From assembly GCA_964420405.1 (NCBI GenBank), contig CAYQTL010000012.1, forward strand, positions 1-64,000: DNA of 64,000 nucleotides, given 5' to 3'. The translations under genes and the position numbers were made by a program. The notes below the pieces were generated by a model. That model was not told the DNA's origin and did no database searches. It worked only from the letters and a program-made list of their open reading frames with translations. Below are positions 28,507 through 36,350 of the stretch, piece after piece; the stretch's first letter is position 1; every line of letters begins with the position of its first letter. This stretch comes from CAYQTL01 sp964420405 (lineage in GTDB: Bacteria; Acidobacteriota; Thermoanaerobaculia; Thermoanaerobaculales; Sulfomarinibacteraceae).

Positions 28507-29646
28507 TCACGTCCACCCCCCGTCTGCCTCCCCGCCCTCTCCTCCAGCGGCGCCCGCATCACCACCCGGCCAGCGGTAGACGAGCGAGTTGACGTTCATC
28601 CCGGCACCGACGGAGGCGAACACCAGGAGGTCGCCGGGGCCGGCGCTGTGGCCCTGGAGCTCCCCGCGGCGAAGCAGGTCGAACAGGGTCGGCAGGGTGG
28701 CGACGGAGCTGTTGCCGAGCCACGAGATGGTCATCGGCATGATGCCGGACTGCGACCCGCCGACCCCGTAAAGCCGGAACAGCCGCTTGAGGATCGCCTC
28801 GTCCATCTTGGCGTTCGCCTGGTGGATCAGAACCTTGTGGACGTCCGTCAGCGTCAGGCCCGCCGCGTCGAGGCTCTCGCGGACCACGCCCGGTACGGTG
28901 TTCAGGGCGTACTCGTACAGGTGCCGTCCGCGCATTCTGAGGAACAGTGTGTCATCCGGGTAGTCTGGGTCGAGGGAGGGCTCCATCCACAGCAGGTGAC
29001 TGTGCTCGAGGGTGTCCGAGCGTGCCGCATGCGCGAGGATGCCGTCGCGGGGGTCGCCCTCCCGGCCCTCGAGTACCGCGGCGCCGGCGCCGTCGGCGTA
29101 GATCATGCTGTCGCGGTCGTGGGGGTCGCACACCCTCGACAGGGTCTCGGTGCCGATCACGAGCACGCGCCCGGCCTCACCGCAGCGGATGAAACAGTCG
29201 GCCTGGATCACCCCCTGCAGCCAGCCCGGGCACCCGAAGGGCAGGTCGTAGGCGACGCACCGCGGGTTGCGGATACCGAGCAGGGCCTTGATCCGCGCGG
29301 CGAGGGACGGCACGAAATCCGACCGCCGGTTGCCGTGGCGGACGTCGCCGAAGTTGTGGGCCACGATCAGCTGGTCGAGGCTCTCGGGATCGATCCCGGC
29401 GTCGTCGACGGCAGCTGCGGCGGCGGCGGCGCCGAGGTCCGACGCGACGAGGTCGTCACCGGCGTAGCGCCGCTCGACGATGCCGGTGATCTCCTCGAAC
29501 TTCCGCGCGGTGGTCGGGTTGGTTGCGGGATCGATCGGCTCGCCGCGGGCCTTGAAGAACCGGTGCGCGAGGAACTGGCGGTTCGGAACCCGCACCTCGG
29601 GAATGCAGCTGCCGGCTCCGATGAAGATCGAGCGACGGTGGGTCAC
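28507..29646 (-). CDS. KAS III-like 3-oxoacyl-ACP synthase
   Basis: This 379-residue thiolase-fold condensing enzyme has the KAS III triad: Cys139 (DLPFGCPGW), His in HQANAKMDE, and Asn in GNSSVATLP. The residues around the Cys differ from the usual AACSGF/AACAGF of FabH, so it may use an unusual starter or be an OleA/HMG-type relative. GTG 29646 has AGGAG nine bases upstream, and longer frames would read into the promoter of the divergent helicase gene. No other fatty-acid genes are near. The tail after RWPGGD is Gly-rich and probably disordered. Confidence 0.8.
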   Translation of the reverse strand: MTHRRSIFIGAGSCIPEVRVPNRQFLAHRFFKARGEPIDPATNPTTARKFEEITGIVERRYAGDDLVASDLGAAAAAAAVDDAGIDPESLDQLIVAHNFGDVRHGNRRSDFVPSLAARIKALLGIRNPRCVAYDLPFGCPGWLQGVIQADCFIRCGEAGRVLVIGTETLSRVCDPHDRDSMIYADGAGAAVLEGREGDPRDGILAHAARSDTLEHSHLLWMEPSLDPDYPDDTLFLRMRGRHLYEYALNTVPGVVRESLDAAGLTLTDVHKVLIHQANAKMDEAILKRLFRLYGVGGSQSGIMPMTISWLGNSSVATLPTLFDLLRRGELQGHSAGPGDLLVFASVGAGMNVNSLVYRWPGGDAGAAGGEGGEADGGWT

Positions 29647-29883
29647 GATCCGATGCTCCTTCGACACACGTCCGGTGGCCTCCAGCACGACGGGGCCACG
29701 CCGGGCCCGACGTCCCTCCGCTGCTGCTGCACAGTGTACCTTTCCTCCGCTCTGCCGCTCCGCGGTCCCGGCCCGGCGCCGGGACGACCGACGACGACCT
29801 GGCATGGCATCCTCAGACACCCGGAGGCCGCACAGGCCTGGTCTTGACCGATGACTGCTGATATCGGCGGAACGCCTGAAGGA

Positions 29884-29912
29884 TTGACGCCGGACGACGG
29901 ATCTGCTACCCT
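29884..29912 (+). promoter_or_regulatory. Sigma70-type promoter of the helicase gene
   Basis: TTGACG (29884-29889), 17 bases, TACCCT (29907-29912). The leader to the ATG at 30031 is about 110 bases. The surrounding 384-base gap (29647-30030) holds no gene that I can support. Confidence 0.6.
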
Positions 29913-30030
29913 CACGGGCGTTCGTTCGGGTGCGCGGCCTCGTCGTCGGCTCCACAGCTGCCCTCCCCAGGAACTTCCACCCCGTCTCGGTGTGACGACG
30001 ACCGCGACCGATCCCGACAGGAACATCCCC

Positions 30031-31674
30031 ATGCTCGTTGACGCTCTCGCCAGGGTCCCCGCGGGCCTCGGCGCCACTCTCGCCGCACGCGGCTTCACCG
30101 GCCTGCTGCCGATCCAGGCCGCGGTGCTCGATCCCGAGCTCGGCGGCCGCGACCTCCACCTGTCGTCACAGACCGGCTCGGGCAAGACCGTCGCCCTCGG
30201 GCTGGCGATCGCAGACGACGTCGCGCGGTCCGTCTCGCTGCCGAACCACGGTCCGGTCCGGGGGCGGCCGTCGGTGCTGCTGGTCGCGCCGACCCGCGAG
30301 CTCGCCGTGCAGCTCGCCGACGAGCTCACCTGGCTCCTCGCCCCGCTCGGCGCGACGGTCGTGTCCCTCACCGGGGGCACCTCGCTCGGCGGCGACTTCC
30401 GCCAGCTCAAGCGGGATCCGCAGGTGCTCGTCGGGACTCCCGGTCGCATCCGCGATCACCTCGAGCGAGGCACGGTGCTGCTCGACCGCGTGCGGACGGT
30501 GGCGCTCGACGAGGCCGACGAGATGCTCGCGATGGGCTTCGAGGAGGACGTCGCGGCGATCCTCGAGGCGACCCCCGCCGAGCGCCGCACGCACCTGGTG
30601 TCCGCGACCTTCCCGCCGGCGGTACGGGCGGTCGCCGCCCGCCACCAGCGGGATCCGGTGACGGTCGCGGGCAGCGCGCCCGGCGAGGCCAACGCGGACA
30701 TCTCGTATCACACGATGACGGTGCCGCCGCGGCAGACGCTGGCGGTGCTGGTCAACGTGCTCCTGCTCGACCCGGCGGCCAGGACCCTCGTCTTCGTCCG
30801 CACGCGTACAGATTGCGCCCAGCTCGCCGGCCAGCTGGCCGATCTCGGGTTCGGGGCGCGTCCGCTGTCCGGCGACCTGAACCAACGCGAGCGCACCGCC
30901 GCCCTCGAGTCGTTCCAGCGCGGTCGCACGCCGATCCTGGTCGCGACCGACGTCGCCGCGCGCGGCCTCGACGTGCCGGACATCGCCCAGGTGATCCACG
31001 TCGGACTGCCCGACAACGCCGAGGTGCTGACCCACCGCAGCGGCCGTACGGGCCGTGCCGGACGCAAGGGACGCAGCCTGGTGCTCGTGCCGCCCCGCGC
31101 CGCGTGGCGGGTGGAGGCGATGCTGCGACAGGCAGGGGTCACGGCGGTCCACGACGAGGTCCCCGGCCGCGACGAGATCGACCGCTGCGCCGACCGCCGG
31201 CTCGGCGAACGCCTCGCGGACATGGTGGACGGCGGCGGCGACCGCGCCCGCCGCCTCCGCGGGGTCGCCGCCGCGCTGCTCACCGACCGCGACCCGGTCG
31301 CGGTCGTGGCGGCGCTGCTCGACGACGCAGGCCACGGCGGGCCCTGTGAGCCCCGCGACATCACGGCGGCGCCAGAGCCCCCGGACAGGCCCGAGCGCGC
31401 ACGCCGCGCCCCCCGCGGTCCGCGGCCGTCGAACGACGACTGGACCCGATTCCAGGTCAGCTGGGGCGAGGAGCACGGCGCGGACCCCCGCCGGCTGCTG
31501 GCGGTCGTGTGCCGTCGCGGCGGCATCGGCAGCTCCGACGTCGGCGCGATCACGATCGGCGGCCGGTCGTCGATGGTCGAGGTCAGCAGCCGGCTGGCCG
31601 AGTCGTTCTCCCGCTCCGCCACCCGTCCGGACCCGCGCGATCCGCGGATCAAGTTCCGTCCCTGGCGCGACTGA
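30031..31674 (+). CDS. DEAD-box RNA helicase, DbpA-like
   Basis: This 547-residue ATP-dependent RNA helicase has a Q-motif region at about 20-30, Walker A SSQTGSGKT (45-53), PTRELA, GTPGR, the DEAD box at 160-163, SAT, and in the second RecA domain ATDVAARGLD and HRSGRTGRAG. The C-terminal region (about 470-535, from FQVSWGEEHGADPRRLL) matches the DbpA-type RNA-binding fold, which targets 23S rRNA helix 92 in DbpA. ATG 30031 has a short AGGA upstream and begins right at the helicase fold. An upstream extension of about 60 codons is possible but would contain the promoter. Confidence 0.88.
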   Translation: MLVDALARVPAGLGATLAARGFTGLLPIQAAVLDPELGGRDLHLSSQTGSGKTVALGLAIADDVARSVSLPNHGPVRGRPSVLLVAPTRELAVQLADELTWLLAPLGATVVSLTGGTSLGGDFRQLKRDPQVLVGTPGRIRDHLERGTVLLDRVRTVALDEADEMLAMGFEEDVAAILEATPAERRTHLVSATFPPAVRAVAARHQRDPVTVAGSAPGEANADISYHTMTVPPRQTLAVLVNVLLLDPAARTLVFVRTRTDCAQLAGQLADLGFGARPLSGDLNQRERTAALESFQRGRTPILVATDVAARGLDVPDIAQVIHVGLPDNAEVLTHRSGRTGRAGRKGRSLVLVPPRAAWRVEAMLRQAGVTAVHDEVPGRDEIDRCADRRLGERLADMVDGGGDRARRLRGVAAALLTDRDPVAVVAALLDDAGHGGPCEPRDITAAPEPPDRPERARRAPRGPRPSNDDWTRFQVSWGEEHGADPRRLLAVVCRRGGIGSSDVGAITIGGRSSMVEVSSRLAESFSRSATRPDPRDPRIKFRPWRD

Positions 31675-31677
31675 GCC

Positions 31678-31847
31678 ACGACTGCCGTCTCGGCCGCGTC
31701 GCGGTCCCCGGGAACGATGTCGGCGTCGCGAGCGCCAGCTCCGCTCTGCAGGTCGTCGACCTGGCGAACCCGGCCGACCCGGCCCTGGTCGGGAGCCTGA
31801 TCGCGCCCGGCGATCCGATCGACGTCCCGGTACGCGTCGGCGAGTGA
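31678..31847 (+). pseudogene. LVIVD-repeat fragment
   Basis: Directly after the helicase stop, one frame reads SALQVVDLANPADPALVGSL, the consensus of an LVIVD repeat, with no start and a stop at 31845-31847. About one and a half repeats remain, so it is a decayed piece of a secreted propeller like the gene at 44072-46816. The rest of the gap, to 32121, holds nothing recognisable. Confidence 0.45.
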
Positions 31848-32121
31848 TGTGACGGCACGACGCACCCCGCACGGCTCCCGTCCTCGCCAGCGGGCGCGTA
31901 CGGTGTGGGCTGCGGCGCATCCGCCCGCGGCACTTCGGCGCCGCGGTGATCATCCGATGGTCGCGCTCGGGCCTCCGGGCGCGAGATTGTCGAGCCGGCT
32001 CCACCGAGCGTGAACGCGCTCCTCCCTTCGGCCCCGCTTCGGCGAGGCGTCACGGCCCGGAGGGCGACGGTCCGGCGGTTGCGGCGCCGCCCGGTCCGTC
32101 GTCAGCCCCCGCGGTCGCCGG

Positions 32122-33948
32122 TCAGAAGGACCAGACGACGGGCACGAGCAGGACGGTCAGAACCCACAGCACGAGGGTGATGGGAGCGCCGAAACGGGCG
32201 TAGTCGGCGAAGCGGTACTCGCCGGCGGCATAGACCATGAGGTTCGTCTGGTAGCCCATCGGCGTCATGAACGCGGCGGACGCTGCGAAGCACACCGCGA
32301 TCACGAACGGCCGGGAGTCGACGCCGAGCGGCGGGCCGAGGCTGAGGGCGATCGGCGCGACCACGACCGCCGCGGCGCTGTTCGACGCGATCTGGGTCAG
32401 GAACGAGGTGAGCAGGTACAGCATCGCCAGGATGACGAAGGGAGCGAGGTCCGCCGGCGCCCAGGCGCTCGCGGCCAGCAGCCCGTGCGCGAGGACGTCC
32501 GCGGTCCCCGTGACCTGGAAGGCGTGGCCGACGGGGACGAAGGCCGCGATCATGATCAGCACCTGCCAGTTCATCGACCGGTAGGCCTCCTCGGGCGTGA
32601 TGACGCCGGCGAGCAGGATGACGGCGGCGCCGATCAGCGCCGCGGCGCCGATGTCGACCCAGCCGAGGGCGGCGGTGAGGATGACGGCCGGGAGGACCAG
32701 CAGCACCAGCCACCACAGGCGCTGGCGTCGCAGGTGGACCGGATGCTCGCTGAGAACCCTGAGGTCGCCGTTCTCCTCGAGCCGTTCGAGCCGGTCTCTC
32801 GGCGACAGGACGAGGAGGGCGTCCGCCGCGCGCAGGACGACGTCGCCGAGCCGCTGCCGCAGGGTGGTGCCGATGCGCCGGACCGCGAGCACGAAGGCGC
32901 CGTGGTGATGGTGGAAGTCGAGCTGCTTGAGTGTCCGGCCGATCATCTGGCTGCCGGGGGCGATCCAGGCCTCGACCAGCACCTCGCCATCGCGGGCGAG
33001 CTGCGTGTCGTCCGGTCGGGCGTCGGAGATCAGCTGCAGCCCGCGATCGCGGCTCAACCGGAGGATGTCCTCGAGGTCACCCTGGACGAGGAGATGGTCG
33101 CCCGCCCTCAGCGGCAGGATGGCGACATCCTCGACGTGGCTCGCTTCGCGGTCGCGTACGACCTTGAGGATCGTCACGCCGTACCGCTCCCTGATCCGCG
33201 TCTCGCTGAGGGTGTGGCCCGCCAGGTCGGAGTCCTCCGTCACGACGAGCTCGGTGAGGAAACCCTCTCCCAGGTAGCGCCGGGTGAGAGCGCCGCTCGC
33301 CGCACGTGCCGGAAGCAGCCGTCCTGCGGCCACGGCGACGTACGCCAGGCCGACGGCGAGGAGGACGCCGCCGAGCGCCGACAGCTCGAAGACGCCGAGC
33401 GGCGCCGTGCCCGCGTCCTCCATAAGCGAGCTGATCAGGAGGTTGGTCGAGGTGCCGACCAAGGTCAGGGTTCCGCCGAGGATCGAGGCGTAGGAGAGCG
33501 GCATCAGCACCGTGCTCGGGCTCAGGTCGAGCCGGCGACAGAGCTTCATCACCAGCGGGATCGAGATCGCCACGACCGCGGTGTTGTTGAGGGCGCTGGA
33601 GCCGAGGCCGACGGCGACCAGCAGGAGCAGCATCATCGGACCGGGTCGGGCGACGGCGCGGTCGCCCATCCGGTCGGCGATGGTCTCGAGCACGCCGGTC
33701 TTCGTCAGCGCGTGGCTGAGCACGAACAGGCCCGCGATGGCCACCACCGCCGTGCTGCTGAAGCCGGCCATGGCCTCGGCGGGCTCGAGGATCCCCGCCG
33801 CGAGGAGGATCGCCAGCACGCCGAGGGCGGTGACCTCGATCGGGAACAGCTCCGTGACGAACGCGACCAGAGCCGCTCCCATCAGGACCAGCATGAAGAC
33901 CACCTGGAGCGTCACTGGTCTGTCAACGTCGACGTGCCGCGTTCGCAT
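32122..33948 (-). CDS. SLC13/DASS-type transporter with two TrkA_C domains
   Basis: This 608-residue inner-membrane transporter is split by a cytoplasmic insert. N-terminal helices (about 10-195) include the family's Asn-rich SSALNNTAVV and GTSTNLLISS. Two TrkA_C/RCK_C regulatory domains (about 205-385) carry SGALTRRYLGEG and VEAWIAPGSQMIGRTL. C-terminal helices include the pseudo-repeat TQIASNSAAAVVVAP and GYQTNLMVY. Members carry sulfate, di- or tricarboxylates with sodium. SAC1/SLT-type sulfate carriers share this domain layout, which would suit the sulfur genes of this genome, but the substrate is not settled. The ATG at 33948 is chosen because the helix-rich region starts there. Confidence 0.85.
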   Translation of the reverse strand: MRTRHVDVDRPVTLQVVFMLVLMGAALVAFVTELFPIEVTALGVLAILLAAGILEPAEAMAGFSSTAVVAIAGLFVLSHALTKTGVLETIADRMGDRAVARPGPMMLLLLVAVGLGSSALNNTAVVAISIPLVMKLCRRLDLSPSTVLMPLSYASILGGTLTLVGTSTNLLISSLMEDAGTAPLGVFELSALGGVLLAVGLAYVAVAAGRLLPARAASGALTRRYLGEGFLTELVVTEDSDLAGHTLSETRIRERYGVTILKVVRDREASHVEDVAILPLRAGDHLLVQGDLEDILRLSRDRGLQLISDARPDDTQLARDGEVLVEAWIAPGSQMIGRTLKQLDFHHHHGAFVLAVRRIGTTLRQRLGDVVLRAADALLVLSPRDRLERLEENGDLRVLSEHPVHLRRQRLWWLVLLVLPAVILTAALGWVDIGAAALIGAAVILLAGVITPEEAYRSMNWQVLIMIAAFVPVGHAFQVTGTADVLAHGLLAASAWAPADLAPFVILAMLYLLTSFLTQIASNSAAAVVVAPIALSLGPPLGVDSRPFVIAVCFAASAAFMTPMGYQTNLMVYAAGEYRFADYARFGAPITLVLWVLTVLLVPVVWSF

Positions 33949-34310
33949 CCCGCGCGCCGTCTCGGCGCGATCCGCTCGCTCACCGGGGAGTGCTGGCCCG
34001 AGCCCGCGGTTGTCAACGTCACCGAAGGGCCGGCGGCGATCGGCAGCGCTCACGCCCCGCGTCCCGGCCCGCGCCGGTCGCGCCCCCGGGATGCACCCCC
34101 GGATGCGGGACCGGACGACGCGGTTGGGCCACGTTTCTCTTCGACCCATGGCGATCGCCGGGTCGCCCGTCTATCGTAGCCCGGGTGGCGGAGTCGCCGC
34201 AGGTTGCAGCTGATGACCCGGGGGCTGGAGACCGGCTCGTGGCCGGAGCACCGGGCGGACGTTGGAGATGCCGTCGTGTCGAACCGGCGCCGAAACCATC
34301 GGGGTGAAGC
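33949..34310. other. Divergent intergenic region, no gene seen
   Basis: This separates the SLC13 and DUF368 genes and must hold promoters for both, but I find no -35/-10 pair good enough to name. Confidence 0.4.
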
Positions 34311-35294
34311 GTGAGCTCGAGATCTCGCGTGACGTGGAGAGAGGCGTTCCATGCCGGGCCCGGGCCCCGGTCGGCCAGGGAGGCCTTGATCCTGGCCTTG
34401 AAAGGGGTCTGCATGGGCTCCGCCGACATCGTCCCCGGCGTATCCGGCGGCACCGTCGCCCTGATCACGGGCATCTACGAAGACCTGCTCGCGGCCATCA
34501 AGTCGGTGAACGCGAGGATGATCCGCCGCCTGGCGGTGCTGGATCTCAAGGGCGCGCTGGTCGAGCTCCACCTGCGCTTCCTCCTGCCCCTCGCGCTGGG
34601 CATCGGCGTGGCCATCGTGAGCCTCTCCCGGCTGATCAACTACCTGATCCACCATCATCCGGTCCCCACATGGAGCCTCTTCTTCGGGCTGATCGCCGCA
34701 TCGGTCTGGGTCGTGGGACGCACGGTGGAGAGCTGGACGCCGCTGGCAGCCGTGCTGCTGACGACCGGCGTGGCCGCCGGCTACCTGGTCGTCGACCTGG
34801 TGCCGGCCACCACCCCCGAGACCCTGGGGTTCGTCTTCCTCTCCGGCATGGTGGCGATCTGCGCCATGATCCTGCCGGGGATCAGCGGGGCGTTCATCCT
34901 GTTGATCCTGGGTAAGTACGAGTTCATCACCGCCACGCTCAAGGACCCTCTCGTCCTTGCCAACCTCGAGATCATCGCGGTGTTCGCGGCCGGCTGCGGG
35001 CTGGGTCTGGCCGGCTTCGCCCGGGCGCTCAAGTACCTGCTGGAGCAGTACCACGGCGCGACGTTGGCGTTCCTGACCGGGTTGATGGCCGGTTCCCTGC
35101 GCAAGATCTGGCCCTTCAAGGAGACGCTGGAGACCGCCGTCGCCGGCGGCAAGGAGGTGATCATCCGGCAGCAGAACATCCTGCCCGACGCCTTCACCGG
35201 CCAGGCGGCCGCGGCCCTCGTCTTCATGGTGGTCGGGTTCGCGGCGGTGCTCGTCCTGGAGCGCCTGACCGCCGGAACGAGGTCGAAGACCTGA
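34311..35294 (+). CDS. DUF368 polytopic membrane protein (PopT-type C55-P translocase family)
   Basis: This is a 327-residue, strongly hydrophobic protein with roughly eight to ten helices. The family signature is GSADIVPGVSGGTVALITGIYE near 36-57, repeated as MILPGISGAFILLILGKYE near 185. DUF368 members have been shown to recycle undecaprenyl phosphate across the inner membrane in other bacteria, supporting cell-wall and surface-glycan synthesis. GTG 34311 is taken as the start; GGGGTGAAGC before it is a weak ribosome site. It is a single gene, followed by a decayed region. Confidence 0.85.
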   Translation: MSSRSRVTWREAFHAGPGPRSAREALILALKGVCMGSADIVPGVSGGTVALITGIYEDLLAAIKSVNARMIRRLAVLDLKGALVELHLRFLLPLALGIGVAIVSLSRLINYLIHHHPVPTWSLFFGLIAASVWVVGRTVESWTPLAAVLLTTGVAAGYLVVDLVPATTPETLGFVFLSGMVAICAMILPGISGAFILLILGKYEFITATLKDPLVLANLEIIAVFAAGCGLGLAGFARALKYLLEQYHGATLAFLTGLMAGSLRKIWPFKETLETAVAGGKEVIIRQQNILPDAFTGQAAAALVFMVVGFAAVLVLERLTAGTRSKT

Positions 35295-35424
35295 CGGCCC
35301 CGCCGGAGACCCGCTCACGACCGAGACGGCCCTGCCGGCCCGGGGGAGCGGGCGGTTGGCGGTCTCTCTCTCCTGCCGACGACCCGCAGGATCTCCCGCC
35401 CCGCGCGCACTCAGGAGCCCTCGG

Positions 35425-35613
35425 CATCCGCTCCCCCCGGCAGCTGGTCCGGTTCCTCCTCACCAACCGGTCGACCGGCCTGATCGCCCCCCATGGCGTC
35501 GAGCTGGTGCTCGAGATGTGCCAGCCCAGCCTGGTCGTCGGCGGCGGGCGGATCGTCGCCGACGGACCGTCACGCGCGATCACGGACGACGCCGCGCCGA
35601 GGACCACTTCGAG
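35425..35613 (+). pseudogene. Remnant of an ABC-transporter ATPase (CbiO/EcfA-like)
   Basis: Within the gene-free gap 35295-35829, one frame reads LIAPHGVELVLEMC, then SLVVGGGRIVADGPSRAI. This is the H-loop and C-terminal end of ABC ATPases of the energy-coupling-factor type, with the usual Thr-His-Asp turned into Pro-His-Gly. No Walker or signature motifs remain. It is a dead 3' fragment. Confidence 0.45.
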
Positions 35614-35829
35614 CGGGCTGCCGGCGGGATCGGCGGCGCTGACCGCGGCGATTCCGCGACCCTCGGACGACCGCTCGTCAGCCTGCCGGAACGAGACCGT
35701 CGCCCCGATCGCGGGGGGCGTCATGCGGGCAGCCTCGGTCGGCCGGCGCGGGCCGCGGCGCCCGGCCGACGGGCTTCGCCCCCTTGACGATCGGCTCGGG
35801 AGACGCACATTCGGTGCAGGAGGGCGCAG

Positions 35830-36267
35830 GTGCCGACACGACCCGGTGTGACGTGGACTCTGCTGGTCTGTTCACTCCTCGCCTCGGCCGTGTCCGGTAT
35901 CGCGGCCGACGACCCGCCGCCGTACCACCCCCTCGACAGCGTCGTGGCGGACCCCGGGCCTGTGCGCTTCGACCTCGGCCTCGATCGCGTCGTCGAGCAG
36001 CGATTCCGCCTGTTCGGCACACGGGACGGGAGGTCGGCGGCGCCCCCGGCCGCACCCGCCGCGACGGCCGAACGCGACGGAAGGACCGTGCTCACCGCTG
36101 CGCTCGTCTACTCCCCGGAGGAGCACCCCATCCCCGACGATCTCCGGATCAACCTCAAGCCCCGGACCTGGGGTGACCTGAGCGGCTGGGAGAAGCTGGG
36201 GGTCGTGGTGAGCTACGCCGGCAGCGTCGCCGGCGCCGCCTACCTCGTCAGCCGCGCCGTCGACTGA
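35830..36267 (+). CDS. Small secreted hypothetical protein with C-terminal hydrophobic segment
   Basis: This 145-residue protein starts at GTG 35830 with GGAGGG about eight bases before it. An N-terminal signal peptide (VTWTLLVCSLLASAVSGIAA) is followed by a Pro/Asp-rich region. A conserved-looking segment, DDLRINLKPRTWGDLSGWEK, leads into a hydrophobic stretch (LGVVVSYAGSVAGAAYLVS) that may anchor it. I recognise no family. It sits 83 bases before the 21-repeat secreted protein and could share its transcript. Confidence 0.6.
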   Translation: MPTRPGVTWTLLVCSLLASAVSGIAADDPPPYHPLDSVVADPGPVRFDLGLDRVVEQRFRLFGTRDGRSAAPPAAPAATAERDGRTVLTAALVYSPEEHPIPDDLRINLKPRTWGDLSGWEKLGVVVSYAGSVAGAAYLVSRAVD

Positions 36268-36350
36268 CCGGCCGGGAATCGAGTCCCGCCCGGACGGGCT
36301 TTCAGTCTGAGACGTCAAGAACGCGAACCGTTAGCACGAAGGGATTCACG

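Noticed and set aside
33949..34310. Possible tRNA in the divergent gap
   Set aside because: G/C-rich palindromic patches are present, but no T-loop consensus or cloverleaf could be laid out.
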